From Rodentibacter caecimuris (lineage in GTDB: Bacteria; Pseudomonadota; Gammaproteobacteria; Enterobacterales; Pasteurellaceae): 64,000 nucleotides of DNA. Each line of letters begins with the position of its first letter. The stretch's first letter is position 1. The stretch covers positions 1 to 64,000 of the forward strand of contig MLAA01000039.1 of the NCBI GenBank assembly GCA_001998905.1, read 5' to 3'. This document shows positions 51,364 to 61,931 of the stretch, in pieces. Made by a program: the position numbers and the translations under genes. The notes under the pieces were generated by a model. It searched no databases and had not been told where the DNA came from. It worked only from the letters and a program-made list of their open reading frames with translations.

Positions 51364-52905
51364 TTAAATAGGTGCAATTAAGCCCCATTGAGCTAAGAGT
51401 TGTGTCATTATCGGTAGCAAAAATTCAATACTACATAGTCCGACTAAGGAAAGGACAATAGTATAAGGCAATGCCATATATACCATTCTTCCGTAAGATA
51501 AACGAATCAGCGGTGCAATAGAAGAGGTTAATAAAAATAGGAATGCGGCCTGTCCATTCGGTGTTGCTACGGAAGGTAAATTGGTACCAGTATTGATTGC
51601 GACAGCAAGCAACTCAAATTGATGTGGAGAGACTGAACCATTGGCTAATGCTGCTTTGGCTTCATTAATATAAACTGTCGCAACAAATACATTATCGGAA
51701 ATCGCTGAAAGTAAACCATTAAAAATATAGAATAAGGCAAGCTGAGCACTTTCTCCGGCTGATAATACATAAGATATCATTGGCGAGAACAGTTTTTGGT
51801 CAATAATTACTGCAACAATGGTAAAGAAAACAACTAACAATGCTGTAAAAGGTAGGGATTCTTGAAACGCCTTACCAATAACATGTTCATTAGTAATTCC
51901 GGAAAATACCGTAGCTAAAATAATCACGCTTAAACCAATTAAACCGACTGCTGCCAGGTGAAAAGCTAATCCAATAATTAACCAAATGGCAACAATAGCC
52001 TGAAAAATTAATTTTACTTTTTCTTGCTTAGACATTCTCTGGCTATTGTTACGGTCTAAACGAGCTAATACTGCCCAAACTTTACGAGGCAATTTTGCAC
52101 CATAGCCGAATAATTTAAATTTTTCTATTAAATAGCAGGTGATCAAGCCGCATATAAAAACCGGTATAGTAACTGGCGACATTCGGAAGAAAAATTCAAT
52201 AAAGTTCCACTTAGCTTGTTCGGCAATGATTAGATTTTGTGGTTCTCCGACCATTGTCATTACTCCTCCAAGAGCCGTACCGACTGCGGCGTGCATCATA
52301 AGGCTTCTTAAGAATGCTCTGAACTGTTCTAAGGTTTTCCGGTTACCACCAAGTTTTTCATCATCAGTAATATCGACTAATTCATTTAGCTTATTACCTG
52401 ATGCAACTTTGTGATAAACGCCGTAAAAACCCATAGCCACACTGATAATTACAGCAACAACGGTTAATGCATCAAGAAATGCAGATAAAAATGCCGCGCT
52501 GGCGCAAAAAGCTAAGGAAAGCGTAATTTTCGATTCGATAGCGACGAGTAAGCGGGTAAACACAAAAAGCAGCAGTTGCTTCATAAAATAAATACCAGCC
52601 ACCATAAACATAAGCAATAGAACAACTTCGAAATTGGCAATAATTTCCGCTTTAACATGGGCGGGATTTGTCATTCCGATAGCAATGGCTTCAATAGCAA
52701 GCAATCCGCCTGGTTGTAACGGATAACATTTTAATGCCATTGCCAAGGTAAAAATAAATTGGGCGACTAATACCCATCCGGCAACAAAGGGATCTACACA
52801 AAAAAATAAGATAGGATTAATAATTAAAAAAAGGACAATAGCTGATTTGTACCAATCAGGACTACCGCCAAGAAAATTTTTCATAAATGCTTGCGTATAG
52901 GTCAT
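51364..52905 (-). CDS. nhaB: Na+/H+ antiporter NhaB
   Basis: The 513-residue, 12-helix antiporter has the length of E. coli NhaB (513). Family stretches include [21 protein letters not shown] spread over about 11-31, [17 protein letters not shown] (about 221-237), [18 protein letters not shown] (about 399-416) and [24 protein letters not shown] (about 433-456). It diverges from fadR as in enterobacteria and leads into dsbB. Together with NhaA and the oxaloacetate decarboxylase this gives two Na+ exits and one Na+ pump in the window. Confidence 0.96.
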   Translation of the reverse strand: MTYTQAFMKNFLGGSPDWYKSAIVLFLIINPILFFCVDPFVAGWVLVAQFIFTLAMALKCYPLQPGGLLAIEAIAIGMTNPAHVKAEIIANFEVVLLLMFMVAGIYFMKQLLLFVFTRLLVAIESKITLSLAFCASAAFLSAFLDALTVVAVIISVAMGFYGVYHKVASGNKLNELVDITDDEKLGGNRKTLEQFRAFLRSLMMHAAVGTALGGVMTMVGEPQNLIIAEQAKWNFIEFFFRMSPVTIPVFICGLITCYLIEKFKLFGYGAKLPRKVWAVLARLDRNNSQRMSKQEKVKLIFQAIVAIWLIIGLAFHLAAVGLIGLSVIILATVFSGITNEHVIGKAFQESLPFTALLVVFFTIVAVIIDQKLFSPMISYVLSAGESAQLALFYIFNGLLSAISDNVFVATVYINEAKAALANGSVSPHQFELLAVAINTGTNLPSVATPNGQAAFLFLLTSSIAPLIRLSYGRMVYMALPYTIVLSLVGLCSIEFLLPIMTQLLAQWGLIAPI

Positions 52906-53041
52906 TTTGTTTATTTACTCCAGTTTTTTATTCAGGCGTCATTGTAATATATTAGCCTTTAAAGGATAATAGTTAGTATGAAGATTTGTTACTTATATCA
53001 CATTTTTTTGATCTGAATAAAGATTTACAACCTAAAATATC

Positions 53042-53764
53042 ATGCTTACAGATACATTATTGAAAGCCCAAAGCCCGGCAGCACTTGCAGAAGAATATAT
53101 TGTTAAAAGTATTTGGGGAAATCGTTTTCCTGCTGGTACAGATTTGCCTTCCGAGAGGGACTTAGCTGAAAAAATCGGCGTAACTCGAACTACATTGAGA
53201 GAAGTATTACAACGTCTCGCACGAGACGGTTGGTTGACAATTCAACATGGTAAACCAACCAAAGTAAATAATATTTGGGATACGGCCGGACCACATATTA
53301 TTGAGACACTGATTAATTTAGATAAAGGTTCTGCACCACTCATTATCTCAAATATGCTTTCACTACGGGCAAGAATGTCTGAAATGTATATTTATGAAGC
53401 GATAAAAAATAATCCGCAAAAATCTTTGGCACTTTTTCATGATTTAGACAACCTTCCCGATACCGCAGAAGATTATACTGAGTTTGATTATGCGCTTTTC
53501 CGTCAATTTACTTTTGTGGCCAATAAGCCCTTCTATGGACTAATTTTTAATAGTTTCAAAGGTTTATATGGGAAAATTGGGTGTTTGTTTTTTAATCATG
53601 GTGAGAGACGGGCGATTACCTTAAAATTTTACCAGGAATTGAAAATGATCTGTGAACAAGGACAACCGGAGTTAGCTATAAATTGTATTCAAAAACATAA
53701 TCAACTCTCGGGGGTTTATTGGAAGCAAATTTTAGAGGAATTGCCTAATAATTTTGTAGAATAG
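53042..53764 (+). CDS. fadR: Fatty acid metabolism regulator FadR (GntR family)
   Basis: The 240-residue acyl-CoA-responsive regulator has an N-terminal winged helix (LPSERDLAEKIGVTRTTLREVLQRL at about 37-61, then DGWLTIQHGKPTKVNN) and a helical FadR C-domain. In Vibrio, E. coli and Haemophilus it activates fabA/fabB-type genes and, where present, represses beta-oxidation. The ribosome site is weak. It diverges from nhaB by 136 bp. Confidence 0.95.
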   Translation: MLTDTLLKAQSPAALAEEYIVKSIWGNRFPAGTDLPSERDLAEKIGVTRTTLREVLQRLARDGWLTIQHGKPTKVNNIWDTAGPHIIETLINLDKGSAPLIISNMLSLRARMSEMYIYEAIKNNPQKSLALFHDLDNLPDTAEDYTEFDYALFRQFTFVANKPFYGLIFNSFKGLYGKIGCLFFNHGERRAITLKFYQELKMICEQGQPELAINCIQKHNQLSGVYWKQILEELPNNFVE

Positions 53765-53847
53765 ACCATTTAATAAAAGTGCGGTCGAAAAACGCTGAAT
53801 TTCATTTTCAACATTTCTTTGATACTAATAAGTTATAAATAATCATT

Positions 53848-54582
53848 ATGAGAATTCCAAGAATTTATCATCCCGAAGCCTTACGAAATCAAACCGAATG
53901 CCAACTAACAGAGGACGCTGCTAATCATGTTGGGCGAGTGCTCAGAATGAAAGAAGGAGAGCGACTTGAATTATTTGACGGAAGCAATCATATTTACACT
54001 TCGAAAATTATCGAAAGCGGTAAAAGAAATGTAAAGGTAAAAATTTTGGATTGGCGTAAGGAAGATAAAGAATCGCCCTTAGAAATTCACTTGGGGCAGG
54101 TTATTTCTCGTGGTGAACGGATGGAATTTACTATTCAGAAATCTGTTGAACTCGGTGTAAAAGTTATCACGCCTTTATGGTCGGAGCGATGTGGTGTAAA
54201 ATTAGATGACGCGCGTATGGATAAAAAAATCCAACAATGGCAGAAAATTGCAATTTCGGCCTGTGAACAATGCGGACGAAATGTGGTACCTTTAATTCGC
54301 CCGTTAATGAAATTATCTGATTGGTGTGAGGAAAATGATGACACATTAAAGCTTAATTTACATCCGAGAGCTAAATATTCCATTCGCACATTACCGATTA
54401 TTCCGCAGCAAGGCATTAGATTGTTAATAGGCCCTGAAGGCGGATTATCCGATCAAGAGATTGCACAAACCGAGATGCAAGGATTTATCGAAATTTTATT
54501 AGGAAAGCGTGTATTGCGTACAGAAACTGCATCATTGGCGGCAATTAGCGCATTACAGATTTGTTTTGGAGACTTAGGATAG
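53848..54582 (+). CDS. rsmE: 16S rRNA m3U1498 methyltransferase RsmE
   Basis: The 244-residue SPOUT methyltransferase has an N-terminal PUA-like domain ([23 protein letters not shown]) and the C-terminal knot with [14 protein letters not shown] (about 193-206) and [16 protein letters not shown] (about 217-232). It methylates 30S. Its TAG stop supplies the first base of the next gene's GTG start. A preceding uptake core lies at 53777. Confidence 0.95.
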   Translation: MRIPRIYHPEALRNQTECQLTEDAANHVGRVLRMKEGERLELFDGSNHIYTSKIIESGKRNVKVKILDWRKEDKESPLEIHLGQVISRGERMEFTIQKSVELGVKVITPLWSERCGVKLDDARMDKKIQQWQKIAISACEQCGRNVVPLIRPLMKLSDWCEENDDTLKLNLHPRAKYSIRTLPIIPQQGIRLLIGPEGGLSDQEIAQTEMQGFIEILLGKRVLRTETASLAAISALQICFGDLG

Positions 54583-55139
54583 TGAATTTACAACATCATT
54601 TCTTAATTGCTATGCCCCACTTAAATGATTATTTTCGTCAAACTGTTGTTTATGTATGCGAACATAATGATAAAGGTTCAATGGGATTAGTATTAAATCA
54701 ACCAACGGATCTCAGTGTTGCTGAACTATATTCCAAGCTTAATTTTATGACATTAAATGACCGCACTTTTTCCAATGACTTGGTACTTGCTGGAGGGCCT
54801 GTCAATAATGAACGCGGTTTTATTTTGCATAAAAAAACACCCGTTGAATTTCAACACAGTTACAATATTAACGATGAACTTTGTTTAACGACTTCCGCTG
54901 ATGTGATTGATACTTTTGGCTCCGTCCGGGCGCCTGAAAAATACTTAGTTGCACTGGGGTGTGCCAGTTGGACGGAAGGTCAACTAGAACAGGAAATTGC
55001 AGATAATGCTTGGTTAGTGGTTCCTGCTAACGAGCAGATCTTATTTGATGTGCCTTATGAGGATCGTTATATAGCGGCAAACCAATTATTAGGGATTTTA
55101 CCTCATAATTTTGTTACTTACCAAGTCGGACATAGCTAA
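54582..55139 (+). CDS. yqgE: YqgE/AlgH (UPF0301) family protein
   Basis: The 185-residue protein of the UPF0301 family has [17 protein letters not shown] at the start, [20 protein letters not shown] (spread over about 20-39) and [14 protein letters not shown] (about 130-143). Its biochemical role is unknown. The GTG at 54582 is chosen over an ATG seven codons upstream because it gives the family start; GTG shares a G with the rsmE stop. It always travels with ruvX in gamma-proteobacteria. Uptake core at 54760. Confidence 0.92.
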   Translation: MNLQHHFLIAMPHLNDYFRQTVVYVCEHNDKGSMGLVLNQPTDLSVAELYSKLNFMTLNDRTFSNDLVLAGGPVNNERGFILHKKTPVEFQHSYNINDELCLTTSADVIDTFGSVRAPEKYLVALGCASWTEGQLEQEIADNAWLVVPANEQILFDVPYEDRYIAANQLLGILPHNFVTYQVGHS

Positions 55140-55558
55140 TGGGAATAACTGTACTTGCTTTTGATTTCGGTACAAAAAGTATTGGTTGTGCTGTTGGACA
55201 AAGCATTACCAACACAGCTCAGGCCTTACCTGCATTTAAGGCTCAAGACGGCATTCCTAATTGGGCAGAAATTGAAAAGTGTTTAAATTCTTGGAGACCA
55301 GATATTGTTGTTGTTGGCTTACCTCTAAATATGGACGGTACCGAACAAGAATTAACTCTGTTAGCTAAAAAATTTGCCAATCGTCTAAGAGGTCGTTTTA
55401 ATCTAAAAGTTGAACTACAAGATGAGCGTTTAACTACTACGCAAGCTAGAGCAGAAATCTTTGAACGCGGTGGTTACCGTGCGTTAAATAAAGATAAAGT
55501 TGACGGAATTTCAGCTTGTTTAATATTGGAGAGTTGGTTTGAAGAAAGGGCGCAGTAA
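55139..55558 (+). CDS. ruvX: Pre-16S rRNA nuclease YqgF (RuvX), RuvC-like fold
   Basis: The 139-residue protein of the YqgF family is needed for 5'-end maturation of 16S rRNA and was formerly called a putative Holliday junction resolvase. The RNase H-like acidic residues are in [11 protein letters not shown] (about 6-16), [12 protein letters not shown] (about 59-70), LQDERLTT (about 98-105) and [16 protein letters not shown] shares its A with the yqgE stop (TAATG). It closes the rsmE-yqgE-ruvX unit. Confidence 0.93.
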   Translation: MGITVLAFDFGTKSIGCAVGQSITNTAQALPAFKAQDGIPNWAEIEKCLNSWRPDIVVVGLPLNMDGTEQELTLLAKKFANRLRGRFNLKVELQDERLTTTQARAEIFERGGYRALNKDKVDGISACLILESWFEERAQ

Positions 55559-55758
55559 AATGTCCTGGGATCTATATGTATATTGGTCTTTCTGAGAATG
55601 TAAATTTTTTTAGACTAGGTTATAGAGAGAAGTTTTTAAATAAGTATTTTGATAGTGATTAACATGAAGAGTGAAAGAATATCGTTTAAGAATTCTTTTT
55701 TGTTGTTTAACTTATCTAAAAGCATTGCGTATAGAATAGAGTTATAGTTGGCAGTACG

Positions 55759-55797
55759 AAAAAGCTGAATTTAAATGTTAAATTCAGCTTTTTTGTA
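55759..55797. terminator. Strong bidirectional terminator between ruvX and frdD
   Basis: A perfect 16-bp inverted repeat (55759-55774 and 55778-55793, core AAGCTGAATTTAA) with a 3-nt loop. It has A-runs and T-runs at both ends, for convergent transcripts. The 200 bp before it (55559-55758) show nothing convincing. Confidence 0.9.
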
Positions 55798-55806
55798 TTT
55801 TTTGAT

Positions 55807-56151
55807 TTACAGATTAATAACGGCAAATAATACCCAGACACTGTAAATCGTTGCTAATCCGTAGAAAATAAATCCACCAGCAGGAATATGAATTTTTAGG
55901 TCATGCATACCATGATGAATGCGATGTAATCCACACCACATAGGGAAGATAGTTAATACTAAAATCACCAATTTTCCTATCCAAGAATAAGCAAAGGTAA
56001 TTAAATTCTGAGGTTCGATCAGACCGAATGGCAGTAACAAACCTAAAATGAGAATAACCACTGGGAAAAAGATTGCACTGACTGAACCTCCAGCTCCGAA
56101 TAATAGCCATACGGGAGGCTCGCCTGAGCGTTTTGGATTTTGATTAATCAT
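55807..56151 (-). CDS. frdD: Fumarate reductase membrane anchor FrdD
   Basis: The 114-residue, three-helix anchor with FrdC holds the enzyme on the inner membrane and binds menaquinone. [22 protein letters not shown] and [16 protein letters not shown] (about 79-94) are typical. The start at 56151 is behind AAGGAGA; an ATG 22 codons upstream overlaps frdC. Last gene of frdABCD. Confidence 0.95.
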   Translation of the reverse strand: MINQNPKRSGEPPVWLLFGAGGSVSAIFFPVVILILGLLLPFGLIEPQNLITFAYSWIGKLVILVLTIFPMWCGLHRIHHGMHDLKIHIPAGGFIFYGLATIYSVWVLFAVINL

Positions 56152-56162
56152 TTTTGCTCTCC

Positions 56163-56567
56163 TTAGATGTAGACCAAAATAAGTGCGATAATACTTACAA
56201 TCGCAGTTATTGCCCATAATGTATTTCTTACAACATGAAGTGGTAAGCGTTCGTTTTTCACTATGATGTTCATTACTTTAGGGGTCATTAAGAAATAAGT
56301 TACGGAGTGATATAGCGTTGCAATCAATGTTATAATATTTAAGAATACAACAATAGGGTGTCTTAAAAAATTAATAAAGTCATAGATACCAAGTAATGGA
56401 TTACTTGCAAGGCATAATACCCCGTATAAAAGCACGATACAGAACCACACAGCAAAAATAGAAGTTGCTTCACGTAGCATATAGGCTTTATAGAAATCTA
56501 ACTTTTTCCACCAAGTTGCGCTCATAGGACGAACGTATTTTTTGCGTTTACTTACTGTTACAGACAT
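56163..56567 (-). CDS. frdC: Fumarate reductase membrane anchor FrdC
   Basis: The 134-residue protein has three membrane helices. [29 protein letters not shown] (split over about 6-36) with the quinone-site Glu in MLREATS is characteristic. GGAGG precedes the start. Lies 9 nt downstream of frdB and 11 nt before frdD. Confidence 0.95.
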   Translation of the reverse strand: MSVTVSKRKKYVRPMSATWWKKLDFYKAYMLREATSIFAVWFCIVLLYGVLCLASNPLLGIYDFINFLRHPIVVFLNIITLIATLYHSVTYFLMTPKVMNIIVKNERLPLHVVRNTLWAITAIVSIIALILVYI

Positions 56568-56576
56568 TGCTTCCTC

Positions 56577-57347
56577 CTAGCCTTTTGGTTTTAGCATCGA
56601 AATGACATAGTCTTTTGCACTTTCGATTTTGCCTTGGTTAATTGCTGCAGCCGGGTCAACATGTTTTGGACAAACTTCAGAACAATATCCTACAAAGGTA
56701 CAACTCCAGACTCCGTTTTTTCCGTTTAAAATCGGCATACGTTGTGCTTTTCCGTGATCACGGTTATCAAGGTTATAACGATGTGCCATTGTAATCGCTG
56801 CAGGACCAACAAATTCCGGATTGAGTCCAAATTGAGGGCAAGCCGCATAACATAATCCACAGTTGATACACATGGAAAATGTACGGTATTTTTCAAGCTG
56901 TGCTGGAGTTTGCTTAGTTCGGCTTTTGGCTAATTCTGAAGAAGGATGAGGCTGACCATCTAAAGGCTGTGCTTCATTACCGATGATATAAGGCTTAATT
57001 GCTTCCAAGCTTTCGATAAAATGACTTAAATCTACAACTAAATCCCGCTCTATTGGGAAATTAGCCAGTGGTTCAATACGCATATAACCGCTGTAATCGC
57101 GTAAAAATGTTTTACAAGCCAATTTAGGTTTATTGTTTACCATCATTCCACAAGAGCCGCAAATTGCCATACGACATGACCAACGATAAGAAAGAGAAGG
57201 CTCCAGTTTATCCTTAATATAACCGAGGGCATCCAATAAGGAAGTTTGGTTGTCGTAAGGAACTTGGTAAGTACTTAAATGAGGTTCCTGATCGTTTTCA
57301 GGATTGTAGCGTAATATTTCAACATTCATTACAGGTGAATTAGCCAT
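56577..57347 (-). CDS. frdB: Fumarate reductase iron-sulfur subunit FrdB
   Basis: The 256-residue subunit carries three clusters: the [2Fe-2S] ligands [10 protein letters not shown] with a later Cys (about 57-78), and the [4Fe-4S]/[3Fe-4S] ligands in [13 protein letters not shown] (about 157-169) and [17 protein letters not shown] (about 213-229). It passes electrons from menaquinol to FrdA. The start at 57347 overlaps the frdA stop by 8 nt; GGAGA precedes it. Confidence 0.96.
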   Translation of the reverse strand: MANSPVMNVEILRYNPENDQEPHLSTYQVPYDNQTSLLDALGYIKDKLEPSLSYRWSCRMAICGSCGMMVNNKPKLACKTFLRDYSGYMRIEPLANFPIERDLVVDLSHFIESLEAIKPYIIGNEAQPLDGQPHPSSELAKSRTKQTPAQLEKYRTFSMCINCGLCYAACPQFGLNPEFVGPAAITMAHRYNLDNRDHGKAQRMPILNGKNGVWSCTFVGYCSEVCPKHVDPAAAINQGKIESAKDYVISMLKPKG

Positions 57348-59139
57348 TTGCTTTCTCCTTAGCTTTTGCAGCTGCTTCTTGAGCTTCTGCTTCTGCACCA
57401 TAAACACGTTTTGCCGGCTGGGATTTAGTAATGGTTACATCGCTATATTCAATGCGAGGCGCACCGTTTTCATTGTAGAAGGCAAGGGTATGTTTTAGAT
57501 AGTTGACATCATCTCGTTCTGTATGATCTAAACGCTGGTGGGCACCGCGTGATTCTTTACGCTCAATTGCAGAGTTAGCAATAGATTGTGCTACATCAAG
57601 AATATAACCCAATTCAACAGTGTAAAGGACATCGGTATTAAATACACTGGAGCGATCTGATACACGGATATGTTTATAACGCTCTTTTAATTCTGCTACT
57701 TTATCTACCGCTTTTTGCATACTTTCTTGTGTACGATAAATACCACAGCCTTCTTCCATGACCTCACCCATTTCATCGCGAATATCAGACCAAGATTCAT
57801 TGCCCTCTTGGTTATACAATGTATTTAAGCGTGCAACCACATCTTTGGCTTGAGCATCAACAGCAACTTGATTAGTCGATTGGGCTTCAATCGCTCTTTG
57901 AGCAGCATATTCGCCAGCTACTCGGCCAAGTACAACCAATTCGGCAAGCGAGTTGGAACCTAAGCGATTGGCGCCATGTAAACCTGATGAGGCGCATTCA
58001 CCCACAGCAAATAGCCCTTTAATACGAGTTTCGCTGTTGAAATCTACTTCAATACCACCCATTGTGTAATGAACAACAGGGCGCACAGGGATAGGTTCAT
58101 TAACCGGATTTACCCCCTCGTAAGCATTTGCTAATTCGCAAATAAATGGTAAACGTTCGAGGAGATATTTTTCACCTAAGTGGCGTAGGTCAAGATGAAC
58201 GACATCAACTCCCTTTGCAGTTTTTAATGTATTACCTTTACGCCATTCTTGCCAGAAAGCTTGAGAAACTTTATCGCGTGGTCCTAATTCCATATATTTA
58301 TTTTCCGGTTTTCCGATAGGTGTTTCTGGGCCCAGACCATAGTCCTGTAAATAGCGATATCCATTTTTGTTAACTAAAATACCACCTTCACCGCGGCAAC
58401 CTTCGGTCATTAAGATACCGGTATTTGGTAAGCCGGTAGGGTGGTATTGAACAAACTCCATATCACGCAAAGGCACACCGTGGCGATATGCCATAGAGAG
58501 TCCGTCCCCGGTTACAATTCCGCCATTAGTATTGAATTTAAACGCTCGGCAGCCACCGCCGGTTGCGATAACAACAGCATTGGCGTTAATTTGTACTAAT
58601 GTGCCTTCCATCATATTCATTGCAACCATACCACGAGCATGGCCATCGTCAACCAAAATATCAAGGACAAAATGTTCGTCAAAACGGACGATTTGGGGGT
58701 ATTGGATAGATGTTTGGAAAAGCGTATGGAGTAGGTGGAAACCAGTTTTATCGGCAGCAAACCAAGTGCGTTCTATTTTCATTCCACCAAAACGGCGAAC
58801 ATTCACATCTCCGTCTGCTTTACGGCTCCAAGGGCATCCCCAACGTTCAAGTTGGGTCATTTCCACAGGGGAATGTTTAACAAAGTATTCGACAACATCT
58901 TGTTCACAGAGCCAATCACCACCAGCGACAGTATCTTGAAAATGCTTATCATAAGAATCTTCTTCTTTAATTACTGCTGCCGCACCACCTTCCGCTGCAA
59001 CTGTGTGGCTCCGCATAGGGTAAACTTTTGATACTAATGCAATTTTTAAGTTAGGGTTTGCTTCAGCTGCTGCAATTGCTGCGCGTAAACCGCCACCGCC
59101 GGCACCAACAATCGCAATATCGACATTAACAGTTTGCAC
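57340..59139 (-). CDS. frdA: Fumarate reductase flavoprotein subunit FrdA
   Basis: The 599-residue flavoprotein reduces fumarate to succinate in anaerobic respiration. The FAD-binding motif [16 protein letters not shown] is at about 9-24, the His for covalent FAD is in SHTVAAEGG (about 44-52), and the substrate-site residues lie in [19 protein letters not shown] (spread over about 380-398). The start is a GTG at 59139 behind GGAGGAA, which reproduces the MQT start of homologues; an upstream ATG 25 codons earlier lacks a ribosome site. The first gene of frdABCD, under a likely FNR site. Confidence 0.96.
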   Translation of the reverse strand: MQTVNVDIAIVGAGGGGLRAAIAAAEANPNLKIALVSKVYPMRSHTVAAEGGAAAVIKEEDSYDKHFQDTVAGGDWLCEQDVVEYFVKHSPVEMTQLERWGCPWSRKADGDVNVRRFGGMKIERTWFAADKTGFHLLHTLFQTSIQYPQIVRFDEHFVLDILVDDGHARGMVAMNMMEGTLVQINANAVVIATGGGCRAFKFNTNGGIVTGDGLSMAYRHGVPLRDMEFVQYHPTGLPNTGILMTEGCRGEGGILVNKNGYRYLQDYGLGPETPIGKPENKYMELGPRDKVSQAFWQEWRKGNTLKTAKGVDVVHLDLRHLGEKYLLERLPFICELANAYEGVNPVNEPIPVRPVVHYTMGGIEVDFNSETRIKGLFAVGECASSGLHGANRLGSNSLAELVVLGRVAGEYAAQRAIEAQSTNQVAVDAQAKDVVARLNTLYNQEGNESWSDIRDEMGEVMEEGCGIYRTQESMQKAVDKVAELKERYKHIRVSDRSSVFNTDVLYTVELGYILDVAQSIANSAIERKESRGAHQRLDHTERDDVNYLKHTLAFYNENGAPRIEYSDVTITKSQPAKRVYGAEAEAQEAAAKAKEKANG

Positions 59140-59270
59140 GATATTCCTCCATTCAAATTTAAAAAAGTAGAAAGCTACCCAAATAGGGTAAGTTAGGCTT
59201 CGGTATTTTGCCACCTTTTCTTGAAATTCCTAACCTTTTTTTCTATTTGTACAAGAAAAGTTTAGCTTTT

Positions 59271-59284
59271 GTGATCTAACTCAA
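59271..59284. promoter_or_regulatory. FNR-like (overlapping CRP-like) site between frdA and epmA
   Basis: GTGATCTAACTCAA matches 8 of 10 fixed bases of TTGAT-N4-ATCAA, differing only at the two outermost-inner symmetric positions. Read as TGTGA-N6-TCAAA it also matches a CRP half-site plus a near half-site. Its centre is about 40 nt upstream of a plausible frd start on the minus strand. Confidence 0.6.
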
Positions 59285-59306
59285 AAAAACTAATTAATAT
59301 AGTAGG

Positions 59307-59335
59307 TTGAGTTGAGAAATGTTCTTGTTTAGAAT
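59307..59335 (+). promoter_or_regulatory. Promoter of epmA
   Basis: TTGAGT (59307-59312) and TAGAAT (59330-59335) are separated by exactly 17 bp, about 30 nt before the epmA start. Confidence 0.7.
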
Positions 59336-59364
59336 GGTCAAATCTAATATTTAATTACTGAAAT

Positions 59365-60360
59365 ATGGAACAAATGAGCGCACTTATTTCAACACAACAA
59401 AATTCTTGGCAACCCTCAGCCTCTATAGAAAATTTAATTAAACGAGCAAAAATTATTACTGAAATTCGTCGTTTCTTTACAGAAAGAGGCTTACTAGAGG
59501 TTGAAACACCGACGCTGAGCGAATTTGGCGTTACGGATTTGCATCTCTCTACTTTTCAAACCGAGTTTGTTGCTCCCTTTCATGGACAATCTAAGCCGTT
59601 TTGGCTGGCAACTAGCCCGGAATATCATATGAAACGCTTACTAGCTGCGGGGAGTGGACCTATTTTTCAGATTTGTAAAGTTTTTCGTAATGAAGAAGCG
59701 GGGGGGCGCCACAATCCGGAATTTACTATGTTGGAATGGTATCGGCCACACTTTGATATGTATCGTTTAATTAATGAAGTAGATGATTTATTACAGCAAA
59801 TTTTAGACTGCAAACCAGCAGAAACTTTAAGTTATCAATTTGCTTTTCAAGAATATGTCGGGATTGATCCTCTTTCGGCAGAAAAAAAAGAGTTAGTAGA
59901 AATCGCTCGTAAGCATCATTTTTGGGCGGATGAAAATGAAGATAGGGATACCTTATTGCAATTTTTATTCAGTACATTGGTTGAACCAAAGATCGGTTTG
60001 GATTCTCCCGTTGCAATTTATCATTTCCCTGCGAGCCAAGCCGCATTGGCTCAAGTAAGCTCTGAAGATTTACGAGTTGCGGAGCGGTTTGAGTTTTATT
60101 ATAAAGGATTGGAATTGGCAAATGGTTTTCACGAGCTTACCGATATGCGTGAACAACATCGTCGTTTTGAGCAGGATAATTTGCAACGAGAAAAAGCAGG
60201 GTTGCCGATTCAAAAGATCGATTACCGTCTGCTTGATGCGCTGCAAGCAGGTATTCCGAATACTTCTGGTGTTGCGCTAGGTGTAGATCGATTGTTAATG
60301 CTAGCATTAGGGGTGGAGCATATTAAAGAGGTGATCTCATTTTCTATTGAAAATGCATAG
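59365..60360 (+). CDS. epmA: Elongation factor P beta-lysine ligase EpmA (PoxA/GenX)
   Basis: The 331-residue protein resembles the catalytic core of class II lysyl-tRNA synthetase without a tRNA-binding domain. It attaches beta-lysine to EF-P so that ribosomes pass proline stretches. Motif 2 is [20 protein letters not shown] (about 104-123) and motif 3 [15 protein letters not shown] (about 307-321). Two in-frame ATG codons open the gene (59365 and 59374); the first is taken. It diverges from frd, the same neighbour as in enterobacteria. epmB and efp are not in this window. Confidence 0.95.
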   Translation: MEQMSALISTQQNSWQPSASIENLIKRAKIITEIRRFFTERGLLEVETPTLSEFGVTDLHLSTFQTEFVAPFHGQSKPFWLATSPEYHMKRLLAAGSGPIFQICKVFRNEEAGGRHNPEFTMLEWYRPHFDMYRLINEVDDLLQQILDCKPAETLSYQFAFQEYVGIDPLSAEKKELVEIARKHHFWADENEDRDTLLQFLFSTLVEPKIGLDSPVAIYHFPASQAALAQVSSEDLRVAERFEFYYKGLELANGFHELTDMREQHRRFEQDNLQREKAGLPIQKIDYRLLDALQAGIPNTSGVALGVDRLLMLALGVEHIKEVISFSIENA

Positions 60361-60446
60361 AACCTCGTTTTTTGGAACCAAAGTGCGGTCAAAAATAGGG
60401 CAGTTTTAGCATAAAGCGAATAAATTAATATTGTGAATAAAAGAAG

Positions 60447-60482
60447 AAAAAGGTTGCACTGTATAAAAAACAACCTTTTTTT
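60447..60482 (+). terminator. Terminator after epmA
   Basis: AAAAAGGTTG (60447-60456) and CAACCTTTTT (60471-60480) form a 10-bp stem with a 14-nt loop and a T-run, about 90 nt beyond the epmA stop. An uptake core at 60381 lies between. The rest of 60361-60657 is A/T-rich upstream DNA of sdaC. Confidence 0.8.
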
Positions 60483-60657
60483 GTGTTAAAAAAATTCAAT
60501 TAGAATAAAAAGTTTTAACTGGATCACAGTTTTTGTAAGTTGCCATTGAGATTTTTTAAGAAAAGAATAATATGCGCGCAAAATTTGTGGATGCCACGAT
60601 TTGATTTGATCTTTTTTGTAGGTTGATTTTTTGATCGAAGTTATTAAGGGTTTTACT

Positions 60658-61896
60658 ATGAGTAATACATCATTAAAAAAATGGAATAAATTTGATTTAA
60701 GTTGGACGGTTAGTTTGTTCGGCACAGCAGTCGGAGCCGGGGTTTTATTTTTACCAATTAATGCAGGGATGGGGGGCTTCTGGCCCTTGGTTGTTATGGC
60801 CATTTTGGTTGGACCAATGACTTTTTTTGCGCATAGAGCACTGGCGTACTTTGTGCTTTCGTCGAATAAACCAGGTAGTGATATTACCGAAGTAGTGGAA
60901 GAGCATTTTGGAAAAACAGCAGGTAAATTAATTACATTGCTGTATTTTTTTGCCATTTTTCCTATTTTATTAATTTATGGCAACGGTATTACCAATACAG
61001 TAGATTCCTTTATTGTGAATCAGCTTGCTATGGTTTCTCCGAATAGAGCGCTATTATCATTCATACTCATCGCTGGATTAATTTCCGTAATGTTGTTTAG
61101 TGAGCGTGTGATGTTAAAAATTACCGAATGGCTAGTGTATCCTTTGGTGTTGATTTTATTGGCATTATCACTTTATCTCATTCCAGAATGGAATACTTCA
61201 ATGCTAAAAGAGTTTCCTACAACCACTGAGTTTTTTACCACAATTTGGTTGACTATTCCTGTTTTGGTTTTTTCTTTTAACCATTCACCAGCAATTTCAG
61301 CTTGTACTCAATCTCAACAACGAGAATATCAAGATTTTGAGAAAACAGAGAAACATTTGGGTAAAACTTTAAAAGGAACATCAAGTATTTTATTAATTTT
61401 CGTTATGTTCTTTGTTTTTAGCTGTGTCTTAAGTTTGACTCCGGCTGAATTATTGGCGGCAAAGGCGCAGAATATTAGTATCTTATCTTTTTTAGCTAAT
61501 AAATTTGATAATTTGTATATCTCTTATCTCGGGCCATTAGTAGCATTTTTAGCTATAACTAGCTCGTTCTTTGGGCATTACTTAGGGGCTCGTGAGGGCT
61601 TAGAAGGTTTATTTCTGAAATTAAACGGTAAAACGGTGAATCGTAAAAAGCTCAATTATGCGACTGCAGTATTTTTCTTATTCACATTATGGGGCGTAGC
61701 AATTTTAAATCCGAGTATTTTAGGATTGATCGAATCTTTCGGTGGACCGATTATTGCAATGATTCTTTTCATTATGCCAATGTATGCAATTCGTAAAATA
61801 CCGGCGATGAAGCGTTATCAAGGACGATTGAGCAATGTATTCGTAACGGTAATGGGGTCGATAGCTATTTCTGCTGTAGTTTATGCTCTGTTATAA
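60658..61896 (+). CDS. sdaC: Serine/H+ symporter SdaC (HAAAP family)
   Basis: The 412-residue, 11-helix transporter imports serine with protons. [27 protein letters not shown] (spread over about 10-36), [18 protein letters not shown] and [16 protein letters not shown] (about 205-220) are family signatures. The start at 60658 follows AAGGG; an ATG nine codons upstream is in frame without a ribosome site. It is followed at 35 nt by sdaA, which degrades the imported serine. Threonine transport by the related TdcC is a less likely alternative because of the sdaA neighbour. Confidence 0.92.
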   Translation: MSNTSLKKWNKFDLSWTVSLFGTAVGAGVLFLPINAGMGGFWPLVVMAILVGPMTFFAHRALAYFVLSSNKPGSDITEVVEEHFGKTAGKLITLLYFFAIFPILLIYGNGITNTVDSFIVNQLAMVSPNRALLSFILIAGLISVMLFSERVMLKITEWLVYPLVLILLALSLYLIPEWNTSMLKEFPTTTEFFTTIWLTIPVLVFSFNHSPAISACTQSQQREYQDFEKTEKHLGKTLKGTSSILLIFVMFFVFSCVLSLTPAELLAAKAQNISILSFLANKFDNLYISYLGPLVAFLAITSSFFGHYLGAREGLEGLFLKLNGKTVNRKKLNYATAVFFLFTLWGVAILNPSILGLIESFGGPIIAMILFIMPMYAIRKIPAMKRYQGRLSNVFVTVMGSIAISAVVYALL

Positions 61897-61931
61897 TAGC
61901 GCCCTTTTGGCTAAATTAACGTGAGAGAATT

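Noticed and set aside
55576..55662. 28-codon open frame (starts MYIGLSENVNFFRLGY) between ruvX and frdD
   Set aside because: No ribosome site, very short, and no recognisable domain; at most a decayed fragment.
58532..58939. 135-codon plus-strand frame within frdA
   Set aside because: Fully antisense to frdA, which is unambiguous.
60486..60956. 156-codon minus-strand frame across the start of sdaC
   Set aside because: Mostly the opposite strand of sdaC, with Pro/Ser/Lys-rich composition typical of an antisense shadow, and no ribosome site.
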